From the NCBI GenBank assembly GCA_947095585.1, contig OX352763.1, positions 43,388,010-43,452,009 of the forward strand: DNA of 64,000 nucleotides. The letters are read 5' to 3'. This document shows positions 53,611-64,000 of the stretch, piece after piece. A program made the translations under genes and the position numbers. Each line of letters begins with the position of its first letter. Positions within the stretch are counted from its first letter, which is position 1. The notes beneath the pieces are model-generated. The model worked only from the letters and a program-made list of their open reading frames with translations, did no database searches and was not told where the DNA came from. Source of the stretch: Nephrocerus scutellatus. Taxonomy: Eukaryota > Arthropoda > Insecta > Diptera > Pipunculidae.

Positions 53611-55117
53611 ATAATAATATAAATTACCCAACAAAAGCAGATACTACACAATTTATAAAAAAATCGGTTGCCTCGAAAACGCAAATCAAACCAGGTGTTT
53701 TGTGTGATAGTATCTTAATAAAGCAATAATTTTTCAGTGGACAGTGAGAGTGGTGAGAGTGATATCGTTCAGACCGAAACTAAATTAATGTAGTAATGCT
53801 AACGTGACCAGCTCTTTCTTTCTTAATAGAACGGTTTAGTTAGTACTAACGTGTAATTCATATTTATAATGGTTCCTCTCGTGGTCTTTTGACATCATTT
53901 TAAGCTTCCTTACTTGCACTACAAGTTCATAATTTGCTTGGTGAAAACACTTGATATACAATGTGTTGTAATACCACAACAACAAAACTTCATTTCTGCG
54001 AAAAGTTTCAAGATATATTGAATACGCACATTATAAATATGAGTATATATTCCGAAAACAAGCGACTGTTGTTATTTATTCATCTCCACGTTATTTACCA
54101 AAACACATAAATACATTATTGTAAGTTGTTTTTCCACAGAAGCATCCTTGAGATACCCATAAATGTTTATATTAATATTATACGATGTTTTTGATTGTTT
54201 TCTGCCGTCTTCAGTCAACATTTATTTACAGCAGAATCACGCACTACCACCATGTGTAGTATAACATACAGAACTAGTTTATTCCCGCCACAGTCTTCGC
54301 CGAATTATTGAAAAATTTTATTGAGTAAAAACTATGTTACAAAAATTTTTTGCTCGTAATATTTTTGCGATCAAAACATTCATTCATAAGTATGTATGTA
54401 TAGTGATTTGGATTAATGGAATCTTTAAATGGTAATTCTCATTTAGTATTTCTTCAATTTCTAAAGAAAAAGAAAAACCTTCAAACTGTTGTCGTCTAAG
54501 GTTAAGGACTTGGCAATCTACATACTAATTGCCCCTATAACTCACACACGTACGCATGCACGGACCATTGTTATTCTAAAACTATAATGAAATATAATCA
54601 GCATACTAATTCGGTGATTCATAAACTATTCATCGAGACATAAGCCACAATGACAGCAACTCTTTCAGCGATTCCTTTACTTATCTTTCAGATTTTCCTA
54701 AACTTTAAAATAAAAACTCGTTAATTTTAGCGTTTAGAGCAGTTGCTAAGAGTTCAACGTTCAAATTTTTGATAGAACAGAAATACATTGGCGGGTTGAG
54801 TGAGGTTGTTGGGTGGTTGGGGATGGGTGGTGTAGGGCGAGGGAGTGGGTGGATGGTGGGTGGGGCGGTTCAGTGACCGTGTGAAGGGGCGCATAGAGGA
54901 GTACAGAGAGACGGTTGAATTTCGAGCAATGGGCTATAACTAGTTATAATAACAAAGCTGCTCTGAGTTAGGCTATGTCCGTGTGTAACGGAGCCACACT
55001 AAACGCTTGAGTTAAAATGAAGGACTGAATTTCAAGTAAGCTTTAATTTTTTCACAAAATTCCTTACATGATACTTTCACTTTTTTTTTATATATATATA
55101 GAGACTTATTGCCAAGG
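53611..55117. other. No gene recognised; G-rich tract at 54,790-54,880
   Basis: Mostly AT-rich. 54,790-54,880 is a strongly G-rich strand (GGGTGGTTGGGGATGGGTGG, then GAGGGAGTGGGTGG), probably related to the G-rich Helitron segment at 36,519-36,870. An AT run lies near 55,085-55,100. Confidence 0.4.
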
Positions 55118-56400
55118 GAGGACTTCCAAAGTATCAAGAGACGAAGTAATGGTTACATCGTTTATCAAACGGATAACTCTATCCTGCATTCCATCAAGAT
55201 AAACCAAATGAGTGAAGTAGAAGTTACAACGTCTTATGAAGCCCAAACATTAGCTAGCTCTTTTTGAAATTTCCCAAATATGTTCCTTCCAGAAAAGAGC
55301 ACTTGATACTTTTAAACCAACTTAAGTGAATCAGATCTCGCAATAGGGGTACCATTAATAACAGGTGGAACATAATGTTGAGTTGACTTCTGAGAAAAAA
55401 GACAAGACTGGAATTTATTTGGGTTAAATTCTACTCTATTAGAAATGCCCCAATCAAGAATGATTTGAATATTAGACAGAATAGTCAAATTCATTAATTC
55501 CCGTGAACCATTTAAGCGAGAATTGCATTCTTTTTGACTGACAAACTCAATGGAAGCCGATAGTGTTGTATCATCAGCAAATTAAAGGATATCACAGATT
55601 GTGGAAGACAGGTCGTTGATATATATCAAGAAGAGCGTGGGAGACAAGGATGACCCTTGAGGCACGCCAGCATTGATCCCATGTGAATCTGAAGATATAC
55701 CATTTAATACAACTTTTATTTTACGGTTCCATAAATAATTCTCAATCCATGTAATGAGAGAGGAGTGTAAGTTCAGCGCACGAATCTTATTACCTTCGAT
55801 AGAACCGACAACAAAGCAATAGGACGGTAGTTCGTAGGTGCCGATTTATCACCTTTTTTCGGAACGGGTTGAATATTTGCTGTCTTCATTGAGAGATGAA
55901 ACAATTTGCTAAGCGGTTTTGCCAAAGTTTTGCCAAATTATTTAAAAAATTGAAAAACTTGAATAAAAATACTTTTGAACGTAACTGCTTTTTTGTGCCC
56001 GAATCTTCGGTAACGTTACGAGATGAATACTTTGTTTCAATGGTATTGCTGTCAGCAGTATCCACGCTTGATGAACAATATCCGTGCAAAAGAATCTGTG
56101 ATGGTGAGAAACTATTGGTTGCGGTTGAACAATCACCGGATAACGTCTGTATCCGCTGTTCGAGTTCAGCAATTTTTGTCGCAAGGATTTTATTTGACTT
56201 CTTTTGGTGATTCAGTGTGATGTTCTTGTCGTTTAGATTATCCAACAGCACCAGACACAGCGATTATAAATCGGCGATTGTTTCCGTTTTGGTTGGTAAA
56301 TCTACACCACTTTCGTTTATATTCTTGATTGTACAAATGTCCAATTTCTTTCTTTTTAAGAAAGTGGATTGCTTTCTTTAACGATCTTGACCAATATAGT
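55118..56400 (-). mobile_element. L2/Jockey-like LINE, inverted relative of the 51.2-kb copy, internally deleted
   Basis: On the minus strand RT sequence matches 51,840-51,925 and 52,145-52,860 (shared ISNRVEFNPNKFQSCLFSQK and YVPPVINGT). The segment 51,925-52,145, which holds motif A, is deleted at the junction near 55,800. Upstream at 55,886-56,251 a coiled-coil-like frame (LLDNLNDKNITLNHQKKSNK, ILATKIAELEQRIQTL) probably represents the LINE ORF1. Confidence 0.7.
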
Positions 56401-56703
56401 TATCTCGTTTTGAAGATATCAAAAAGTATTCTTGAAAATTTTTAACACAACAATAAATACTGAATGTTATTGAGAATACCAGATAGTAGCTAATCAAAAG
56501 AAGGTTATGTGTGTACTTGCCAGTTGATGGTATAGCTAGGTTCTTAGTGTCCCTAATATGTCACTCTGTTACAGTAATGTCAGCTGGGTTCTTGAGAGGG
56601 TTTCTTAGGAGGTGAGAGGTCTTGAGGTGCGTGAGATCTTGGTATGTTTGCAGGTTTGTTAACAATTAACTCTAAGACCGTTTTTATATAAAAAAAAAAA
56701 ACG

Positions 56704-56970
56704 CTAGTTATTAACCCCGGCGTTACCCGAGACCCGCAGACCACCACCACAAAGACCCATCAAATGCTAAAATGATGACCATTGTCTGACCGCTTCCAAC
56801 TGAAACAAATTAATCCCATGGAAAACGGCATTTTTTCGGTAATAATCTTTCCCGGACTATTAAAAACATTTAACAAAAAAATTAGCCATATCGGTTCAGC
56901 CGTTTAGCCGTGAAAAGGTTAAAGACAGACAGACAGAGTTACTTTCACATTTATAATATTAAGTATAAAA
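56704..56970 (-). mobile_element. Non-autonomous Helitron, short copy
   Basis: The minus-strand 5' part reads AATATTATAAATGTGAAAGT then AACTCTGTCTGTCTGTC and ACGGCTAAACGGCTGAACCG. The 3' end has the hairpin GGTAACGCCGGGG then TTAATAA and CTAG (56,704-56,707). It shows the uninterrupted arrangement CATCAAATGCTAAAATG where the 43-kb relative carries the LINE. Confidence 0.7.
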
Positions 56971-57047
56971 GTATAGAAATCGTTATCAAAAGTATAAAAG
57001 TATAGAAATTGTTATCAAAAGTATAAAAGTATAGAAATCGTTATCAA
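56961..57047. repeat. 29-bp tandem repeat, three copies
   Basis: Unit AAGTATAAAAGTATAGAAAT then CGTTATCAA, repeated three times with one substitution. It lies directly at the Helitron 5' terminus and may have arisen there. Confidence 0.85.
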
Positions 57048-57798
57048 AATTATTTTGCTCAATATTATATTAGATTACATGTTTAGACATCAATCCTCGT
57101 GAGTCCCATCACTCACAAAACCCCAATTGGGTAACAGAACAGACGGAAATCATCTTTTTCACAGAATCTGAACAGTGGGAGAGAATAGAATAGATAATTG
57201 TTGGGAGATGATGAAAACCCGAAAGTAGAAAGAGGTTATCGAAAGTGTTACGTAGTACGCATTTTGGTGTGAGGAGCCTATTCATGAACAGGTGGTGAAA
57301 AAGTAATGTCATAATGTGAATTGGGTGCCATTTTGTTAGAAATTAAAAAAATAACAATTAACAATTCCGCGTTCTTCAGGTGTGTATCGCTCCATTGCTT
57401 GTCGTAAACTATTCTTAATTCCATATCTGTTTACAACAAAACACAATGATATTTGACGCTATTTGCACAAATTATGACACATTTGAATTATGACATTACT
57501 TTTCCCACAATTTAAGAAAATTAATATAATTGTCGTTACCGAGATAAAGTTTTGTATAAATGCAGATATTATAAAAACTAACATGGTATTCTTGAAATCG
57601 GATTCCGAAAATTTTCACATTTACACATTTTTTCATGATATTATTTTTTCGGCGGAAGTCACAGAACCATTTATAAAAACAATTATATTTGCGACTAAGA
57701 GTATGCATATATAATTTGAAAAAGATCAGTTTACGTCAGTCAGTTTCAAACATAAGGAAGATGCATTTTTTAACTTGTTTCTAATTTACATTTGATTT
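57048..57798. other. No gene recognised
   Basis: Open frames on both strands at 57,109-57,312 and 57,490-57,714 lack motifs and conservation clues. Confidence 0.35.
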
Positions 57799-58035
57799 AC
57801 ATTTGTGGTGTGCGAGAAAAAATGAGCAGGACGGCTGTTAAATAGCAATTGTGGTTAGCTAGACGAGAGAAGTAGTATATTTTTCTATGTTACCATAATG
57901 GTATAGATACCATTTCCCATGTTACTATAAAATAACTATGTATAACATTCGTTTAGTGTCAATTTTTTCTGGCTAACCACAACTTCAATTTAACTATAGT
58001 CGGACCACTCACTTTGTCTCGCACACCACAAATGT
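57799..58035. mobile_element. MITE with ~60-bp TIRs (reference copy)
   Basis: Both ends start ACATTTGTGGTGTGCGAGA and continue inward, imperfectly, to TTGTGGTTAGC. The interior TATAGATACCATTTCCCATG is shared with the copies at 12,606 and 58,055. 237 bp, non-coding. Confidence 0.7.
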
Positions 58036-58054
58036 AAATTTTGCAATAGACTAT

Positions 58055-58253
58055 AACCGTGCGAGAAAAAATGAGCGGGCCGACTAAAGTTTAATTGAAG
58101 TGATTAGCCAGAAGAGATTGACTCTACCCGAATGTTATAGTTATTTTATATCTGCAAGGGAAATATTACCTATAGCATTATGGTAAGATTGAAAAATACA
58201 ATAATTCTTTCGTCTGGCTAACCACAATTTCTATTTAACAGCCGTCCTGCTAA
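58055..58253. mobile_element. MITE, second copy, both tips missing
   Basis: Starts within the TIR at CCGTGCGAGAAAAAATGAGC and ends at GCCGTCCTGCT, the same right-hand breakpoint as the 12.6-kb copy. It sits 20 bp from the full copy in tandem. Confidence 0.65.
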
Positions 58254-58329
58254 ATTTTGCCTTAAAAAATGCTGTTGCAACATTGCAACGTTTTATCGAA
58301 ATACCGAATTACAAGTAGAACATATTACA

Positions 58330-58340
58330 TTTATTTTATT
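58330..58340 (-). promoter_or_regulatory. Poly(A) signal of the 531-aa ORF
   Basis: The minus strand reads AATAAAATAAA starting 2 bp after the TGA stop, giving two AATAAA-type signals. Such closeness to the stop implies a very short 3' UTR. Confidence 0.5.
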
Positions 58341-58341
58341 G

Positions 58342-59937
58342 TCAAGTTTGAAATGGCCAACAATTCTTACGTTCAATCGTTTTGAATCGGTCATCAAGCG
58401 TCATTTTGTTGTCATCCATTATTACCGCTTCGTTGAACAGGGTTGACCAACATTGTTTTTCCAAGCCGTGTTCGTCATGTTCTTGTCGTACGTCGTTGCA
58501 CTCGTCGTCGGCATTGTTTTTGCTATTTCCGCAGCCTTCTGTGGTAGCGACGGCTGCCTCTGTTCCTTTTAATTCTGTATTTGACATTTGCAAAAGCGGC
58601 ACGATTTCTTCATTATCATCGTCATCGTTATAATCATCTTCATCATCATTATTATCATTTACCAATTGAATGTTATTTTTAGATGTTGCATTTCTATGTC
58701 GTGCCCGTTCCCGTTCAATGCTGGAAATCATCGATTTTACAGTGTTTAGCTCAATTAAAAGGTTTTCCGACATTGATCGAACAGTTCGTGGTTTTGGCAA
58801 ATCACAACCAGGCTCCGCTTTAGATCGTCTTTTTACTAACTCCATTTCGACAAGTTGCGACAAAGTTTCTGTCACTTCTTTTTTCGGTTCGCTTGTAATC
58901 TGCTCTTTCCGAACGATCGAATTTTTTGTCTGAGTTTCGTATGCTTGTAATTGAGTTTGGACAGTTTTCGGCTTAAATTTTAGTTCTGGATCGCATGGAC
59001 CACTTGTAATAGATTTTACATTTTCTGTGTTGGTAATAAAGTTGGTCATTTCAGATTCTTCTACATTCTCCTTTAGAGTTCCAATACTTTCATTTTCTGT
59101 AGCATTCGTTGGTGTATTTTCAATAACGAGTTTGTCTTGTTCAAGTATTTGTTTAGGAACGTTTTCAACCCCGTCATTTGCAACTATTGCTGAGTCGTCC
59201 AGGTCGACATTTGCTTCCCCAACATATTCTGAATTGTTTGATACAACTTTATCAAATACTTCGTCCGATATACTTTCGACTATTTCCGAGCTATTTGGAT
59301 TAAACTTCGACGGTTTATCCTCATTCTCTGGACTAGTTTTGCCTGCACTAATTCGGTTTTCAACTATTTGCGACTCAACTGTGAGAACATTTGATACACT
59401 CGAATCTTCAACTATTTTAGATTCGTTCAAAAATACTATGGTTTGTTTTTCTATCATATCTATGGAACCACTTTCAATAATTTCTGTTTCAACCGGTTCA
59501 TTTGTAGTCATAAGTTCTGTGGTTTCTAAAACAGATATTTTGTTATTTTTAATGTTCCCATCAAACAATTCAGATAATTTCGAGAGTTCTTTAATTTCTT
59601 CATCTTCGGCACTACTTATATTTTCCTCGACGCTTTCGATACTTTCTCTTACAGAAACTTTTGATTCCGTACGCTTTAGATCTGTAACTTCCTGTCGTTC
59701 TTTTTCTTTCACTACATGTTCTTCGCCACTTCTAGATTCATCACTTTTTTCTTCCTCCCCGAAACTCTGTTTTACTTCACGGTTAGCCTGATTTACATCC
59801 TCACTATCTTCCTCTGTCGACGAATTGTCTTCGTAGTCTTCGTCCTTTTCATGGAATGACTTGTCGTCGCCACTACTACTTTTATCTTCTTCCGAACTTT
59901 TGTCACTATCTGTATACCGATTACTACAAATGTCCAT
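58342..59937 (-). CDS. Unassigned acidic, Ser/Glu-rich protein, 531 aa, single exon
   Basis: I do not recognise this protein. The start is supported by an in-frame stop two codons upstream and by A at -3 and G at +4. Two overlapping AATAAA signals lie directly after the stop (58,330-58,340). Residues 1-110 are Ser/Asp/Glu-rich (KSSEEDKSSSGDDKSFHEKD). The middle is Glu/Ser/Val-rich and probably disordered. A more ordered helical segment follows (PKPRTVRSMSENLLIELNTV, then SMISSIERERARHR), then an acidic run (DDEDDYNDDDDNEE) and a distinct tail ending DDRFKTIERKNCWPFQT. No signal peptide, membrane segment or transposon motif. Uninterrupted over 1.6 kb among decayed repeats, so it is likely a real gene. 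It may be nested in, or upstream of, dlg1. Confidence 0.7.
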   Translation of the reverse strand: MDICSNRYTDSDKSSEEDKSSSGDDKSFHEKDEDYEDNSSTEEDSEDVNQANREVKQSFGEEEKSDESRSGEEHVVKEKERQEVTDLKRTESKVSVRESIESVEENISSAEDEEIKELSKLSELFDGNIKNNKISVLETTELMTTNEPVETEIIESGSIDMIEKQTIVFLNESKIVEDSSVSNVLTVESQIVENRISAGKTSPENEDKPSKFNPNSSEIVESISDEVFDKVVSNNSEYVGEANVDLDDSAIVANDGVENVPKQILEQDKLVIENTPTNATENESIGTLKENVEESEMTNFITNTENVKSITSGPCDPELKFKPKTVQTQLQAYETQTKNSIVRKEQITSEPKKEVTETLSQLVEMELVKRRSKAEPGCDLPKPRTVRSMSENLLIELNTVKSMISSIERERARHRNATSKNNIQLVNDNNDDEDDYNDDDDNEEIVPLLQMSNTELKGTEAAVATTEGCGNSKNNADDECNDVRQEHDEHGLEKQCWSTLFNEAVIMDDNKMTLDDRFKTIERKNCWPFQT

Positions 59938-60500
59938 TATTTACCAATAATATTCGAAAAACGAAAAGGTAATTTACCGTTTTTTTCTATCTTAATTCAA
60001 TTTATTGCATTTACATAACATTAAAATAATATGAAAAAATTGTTTTTAAAATAAAAATCAAAAAATTCTGCCGTCATTATCCGGCATTACTGTGCTTCAT
60101 GGAACACCACCAAATTTTGTTAACTTTGCACGATAAAGGAACCAAAACTAAATGCTTATGTCCACTCGCCAATGTCCCCAAACCGTCTAAATGAAACACA
60201 GATGGCAGACCGCGATATACCTGCATACAATCGTACGAGCGATATCACGCAACTGAGGAAGACCAGAAAACCTAAGCTCGTAAAAATTTATGTACAACAA
60301 AAATATTGATTTGGTGTAATAATTTATAATGAGCGAAAGTACACCAGAAGAAAAGAATCAAATCAACAGTAGAAGATGAACAAAGTGTCCACTTAATTTA
60401 ATTTTTTTTTTTAAGATTAGCTTCTTTTGATGTCCACTTTTAAAATAGCACTGATCTAAATAGATCAATTAGGTATAATACCATCTCTCGAGATATAATT
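59938..60500. other. Upstream region of the 531-aa ORF; no gene recognised
   Basis: AT-rich sequence that should hold the promoter of the minus-strand ORF. No TATA box or repeat could be called with confidence. Confidence 0.3.
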
Positions 60501-60529
60501 GAAATTGGTTTGGGCGCTTCATAGCTTCA

Positions 60530-61557
60530 AATCATATAAATCTGCAGGACCAGACGGCATAATTCCAGCCGAACTGCAAAGGACTTCGGACATTATCCTT
60601 CCTTTGCTTGAGACAATTTTCAAAAGTTGTCTTTTCTGGTCTATATTCCAATCATATGGAGAGAAGTGAAAGTGGTCTTCATTCCAAACGCAGGTAAATG
60701 TTCCAACGCCAGTCCAAAAGACCTCAGAGCCATTAGCCTTTCGTCATTTCTTTTAAAACCATTAGAAGGACTGGTCGAAATCCACCTTTGTACTAGTATT
60801 AACAAAAGACTTCTCTCCGTCGGTCAACACGCGTCCTGCAAGGGCAAGTCTGTAGAAACAGCTCTGCATACGCTAGTACTTCCACTGAAAACTCCCTTCA
60901 TCATAAGGAATACTCATTGGTAGTTTCCTGAACATCGAAGGCGCTTTTAACAACGTCAAAACATCTGCGATTACGGATGCGCTGTTGACTTTGGGGGTGA
61001 ACGACTCACTGGTTGAGCTGATTGATCTTCTACTCACAAGTAGGATCATAAATTCAAGACTTGGTTTGTCGTCTGCCAAAAGATTTGTCAGCAGATGCAC
61101 TCCGCAAGGACTTCTTTGGAACCTGGTGGTGAATGAGCTGCTGGTTCGCCTGAGGGGGAAGGGTTGCGGAGGGATCGCCTATGCGGACGACGTTGCCATA
61201 GCCATCTCAGGAAAGCACACACACCTCGAAAAAACTTCTGCAGAATGCTCTAAATAAGCTAATAAGCTGGGCAGATCTTTGTGGTCTAGGTGTAACCCCC
61301 AAAAACCCGAACTTGTCCTCTTTACGAGGAAGTACAAAATCCCACTCGTCAACCCTCCGTCCATCAAGGGCGCAAGCTTGACTATCTCCGAAAGAGTCCG
61401 TAAAGCCGCAGTGGCACTCTTCTCAAGCAAAAAAGCCATAGGAAGTAAATGTGGTCTTCAACCGCATATCACTCATTGGCTGTACATAGCAGTAGTCAGA
61501 CCTATTCTGCTATACGGTGTTGCTGTTTGGTGGACTATGGTGGGCAGGACACCATAG
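60530..61557 (+). pseudogene. LOA-type reverse transcriptase, frameshifted
   Basis: Frames change near 60,620, 60,920 and 61,255. The region after YADD retains NPQKPELVLFTRKYKIPLVN, but FLGxxLDxKLSW is deleted. The end VVRPILLYGVAVWWT matches the first copy's VVRPILLYGVGVWWP. Inactive. Confidence 0.75.
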
Positions 61558-61624
61558 CAGTACATAGCTGTACATAGCAGTAGTCAGACCTATTCTGCTA
61601 TACGGTGTTGCTGTTTGGTGGACT
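61481..61624. repeat. 56-bp direct duplication within the LINE
   Basis: 61,481-61,536 and 61,569-61,624 are identical (starting TGTACATAGCAGTAGTCAGA), separated by 32 bp. The duplication is absent from the 47.7-kb relative. Confidence 0.85.
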
Positions 61625-62579
61625 GCATTACATAAAGCAATCAATCGCGACAAACTAAGCAGAGTCCAAAGATAAGCTTGTCTTTGAGTGAGCGGAGCGC
61701 TTCGTACAACTCCCACTGCTGCACTGGACATTCTGCTCAACCTTGCTCCACTCGACATCTTCGGCAGACAATTGGCTGCAAGCGCGGCTACTCGCCCCAG
61801 AGCAATCTCTCAGTGGACAGTGAATGATTTTGGCCACTCTTCTATCCTGAATTCAGCCAGGACTCCACTTGTCAACTTATACTACACCATTCCGCAGCTC
61901 CACTTCATCAAAAACTTCCAGGTCACCATCCCCTCCAGGTCTTCTTGGGAGGAAGGTATCTTCTTGGAAAATGAAGGGATTCACTTCTACACAGACGGGT
62001 CGAAAACTGATGAATCGGTTGGCGGAGGTGACTTTTCAAATTGTATTCCTTTCCTGGTAATTGTATGGCTGATGAAATCGCCAAACATGGAACCACACTA
62101 CCCCTATTGCCTGAATATGGTTCACTAGGCATACCGATCGCTACGTGAAAACTCATGTTTAAACGGGATGCTATAGCAAAAACTAATTATAGATGGTCAA
62201 ACAGCACAACTTGCATAGCAACGAAGAAAATCTGGCCCAAGCAAGATCCGAAACGCTCCAAGTGTTTGATCTCTCAAAACAGACTGCACATTAGTGCCAT
62301 TTAACTTGTAATAACTGGACACTGTCTCATAGGCAAGCATGCAGGAAGACTAGGAGTTTTTTCCTACGATTTCTGCAGATGCTGCATGGATTAGGAGGAG
62401 GAGGAAACCACTCTCCATCTACACATTGACAATAATAGTCTCTTGCGCTTCATACGAAGCTCCAAGTGGTTCAACGAGTAGGCGTGGAATTTTCCTAGAT
62501 CCTTGTGGTATCACAACGGACCTTCATGGGTCTAGTGCGTCGGTTTTGACTTACGGCCACTTCAACCTAACCTAACCTA

Positions 62580-63020
62580 TGGAAGATATTCTAGATATCT
62601 AGATGTATGGTTATACAACAGTATGCGGGTAGAGCAAAAGTAATAAAAGACTCCTATACTAACAAATTTACCGCTAACGTTATTTGCAGACCATAAAATG
62701 AATTGAAGCATCAAAAATTGAAAACAATTAGATATTCGTGTTATTTACCGACCCCTTAGATGATTAACCAAATGAGGCGACAAAATACAATATAAAGATA
62801 ATATATGTACATATGTTTGTATGTCCTTTGAAATTTCACAACCCGTTTATATCAGATGGAAGTAATTAAACTTCTGATGTAAACAAATTTTTTTTTAAAT
62901 GTCAAGTTTCGTGAATTGTGATTTTATAGGAGGCTTCTTTCTACCTTAAGTTTTACATACAAACAGGAAGCCGTAATATGGGTTTGACCCTGTGCCCCAT
63001 GTACAGAGTCTGACGCTCAA
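62580..63020. other. No gene recognised
   Basis: AT-rich spacer between the LINE 3' end and the next MITE. No motif on either strand. Confidence 0.35.
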
Positions 63021-63303
63021 AATAGGCTGCGGACAAGAATTTAGCCGCTGCGCAGTTTAAGCTGCATGTTGGTCAAAAATTCAGTTTTGCAGCCAAAGCA
63101 GCGCAGCGTATCGGTTAAAAATGCAGTAAAAAAATCGACTGCGCAGTTCACGCAGCCACTTTAAATTGGATGCAAATCTACAAATGTAATTTTTCTAAGT
63201 AAGTCGGTTTTCAATGCTGTCGCAATTTCGTGCATACCGACTGCCTGTAATTTTTTGTGCAGCACAAGCTGCGCAGCGGCTGAATTCTTGACCGCAGCCT
63301 ATT
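63021..63303. mobile_element. MITE with ~45-bp GC-rich TIRs
   Basis: Ends AATAGGCTGCGGACAAGAAT and, reversed, AATAGGCTGCGGTCAAGAAT. Both continue with AGCCGCTGCGCAG and GCTGCA words (about five mismatches in 45). The interior is also rich in CTGCGCAG. 283 bp, non-coding. Confidence 0.7.
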
Positions 63304-63407
63304 ACTAACGTCACGCGGTTGTATCTGCCATCGGCTGATGAAAACGCGCGGTCATATTTTAACAACCGTTAGTCTGTTATGTTGAAGCATATCGATATAC
63401 GTCGTAT

Positions 63408-64000
63408 TTGAAACGAATATTCAAAATTGAATTCAAACGTAACAGTGTGATTGCACTCTTTTTGGCTGGAATGTCACAACTGGCTATTGTCAAACATCTC
63501 CGGCTTTTGAATTTAAATAAAATGTTTGTGTATCGGATACGTTACAATGACATTGGTAGGCATCGCAAAACATCATGGAGGTGGCTTTCAAAAAAAAGCA
63601 ACATCGCCAAAAATGGTTCGCAAACTGAAGGCACGAATTAAGCGAAAAAACTGTCAAAAAAATCTACAAGTGTCCGATAGAAGCATCCGACGGGTACTGA
63701 AAAATTAACTTCAATTGAAGCCCTTAAATATTCAAAAAGTGCAAGATTAAACAATGGCTCAGAAGACAGTTCGAATTGAAAGATGCAAAGTGCTAAAAGG
63801 TCTGCACGAACGTAACGATTGGTCAATTTGGTGTTTTCTGAATAAAAAATTTTTATGGTTCAACAGTACGTAAACAAGCGAAATGATCGTATCTGGTTAG
63901 AGGAAAAGTGGACATACTAAAAATATGGTAGCAACCGCTGGACATTCCAACAGAACTCTGCACATAACATAAAGCTCGTTTGACACAACCATTTTTACAG
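63408..64000 (+). pseudogene. Tc1/mariner-type (maT-like) transposase, N-terminal half, runs off window
   Basis: Pieces in changing frames: NSVIALFLAGMSQLAIVKHL, LNKMFVYRIRYNDIG (helix-turn-helix region), KMVRKLKARIKRKNCQKNLQ, VSDRSIRRVLKN, LKPLNIQKVQD, RIERCKVLKGLHER. This is the order of Tc1/mariner-superfamily DNA-binding domains of the maT type (RIRRNPKRSQ..., S.RSMRRIL). The catalytic DDE/D part would lie beyond 64,000. Confidence 0.6.

Larger units (their letters stand above)
60505..62577 (+). mobile_element. LOA/I-type LINE, 5'-truncated, with CCTAA-repeat 3' end
   Basis: Same family as 7,228-11,299. RT pieces: SYKSAGPDGIIPAELQR, VKVVFIPNAGKCSNASPKDL, ISLSSFLLKPLEGLVEIHL, GQHASCKGKSVETALHTLVL, TPQGLLWNLVVNELLVRLRG and GIAYADDVAIAISG (YADD intact). 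RNase H is cut short after IHFYTDGSKTDESVGGGDFS by a deletion. The 3' end is CAACCTAACCTAACCTA at 62,563-62,579. Confidence 0.8.

Noticed and set aside
58382..59791. Plus-strand frames antisense to the 531-aa ORF, including a 254-codon Ser/Phe-rich one
   Set aside because: They are complements of the acidic Ser/Glu codons. The minus frame is longer and has start context and a poly(A) signal.

Overview
The window looks like intronic DNA from a repeat-rich insect genome, most likely a higher fly (Diptera). A tephritid-like fly is my inference and I could not test it. Three stretches look like host coding sequence, all on the minus strand. (1) Two exons, at 46,093-46,224 and 17,062-17,186, together encode the L27 domain of the MAGUK scaffold discs large (dlg1, long SAP97/S97-type form). 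Their splice phases fit exactly across a 28.9-kb intron. (2) A complete two-exon PCID2 gene (PCI-domain subunit of TREX-2, 419 aa) at 17,383-18,711 lies inside that dlg1 intron on the same strand, 196 bp upstream of the second L27 exon. (3) An intact single-exon ORF of 531 codons at 58,342-59,937 encodes an acidic, Ser/Glu-rich protein that I do not recognise.

Nearly everything else is transposable-element debris, much of it nested. Region by region: 1-2,000 is a CR1/Jockey-type LINE. 2,100-6,900 holds several MITEs and a LINE fragment. 6,899-11,551 is a MITE split by a 4.07-kb LOA/I-type LINE with an 11-bp target duplication. 11,552-12,050 is an RTE 3' end. 12,500-16,000 has a mariner relic, MITEs and a long-TIR DDE transposon. 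17,062-18,711 is the dlg1 exon and PCID2. 18,960-26,400 is MITEs plus repeated copies of an unusual element built from about 120-bp units. 26,600-31,300 is Helitron remains, a LINE with a 415-codon open RT frame, and about 100-bp tandem arrays. 31,770-36,520 is LINE relics and more of the 120-bp-unit family. 36,520-43,300 is a G-rich Helitron-like tract, two further 120-bp-unit elements and an RTE copy. 43,332-46,070 is a Helitron containing a CR1-type LINE that encodes a 2A-like peptide and a PHD finger. 47,260-47,672 is a Penelope-like GIY-YIG endonuclease relic. 47,672-56,400 is LOA, RTE and L2/Jockey-like LINEs, partly nested. 56,700-58,260 is a Helitron and a long-TIR MITE family. 60,500-62,577 is a second LOA LINE. 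63,021-64,000 is a MITE and a Tc1/mariner-type transposase relic.

The host genes do not form an operon or pathway. PCID2 acts in mRNA export, whereas dlg1 encodes a junctional and synaptic scaffold. What links them here is architecture: one gene sits inside another gene's repeat-swollen intron. The best candidates for something undescribed are the 120-bp-unit element family, the insertion at 28,818-29,520 whose about 100-bp repeats also occur in a nearby Helitron, and the unassigned 531-aa ORF. No similarity search was possible, so family names rest on recognised motifs.
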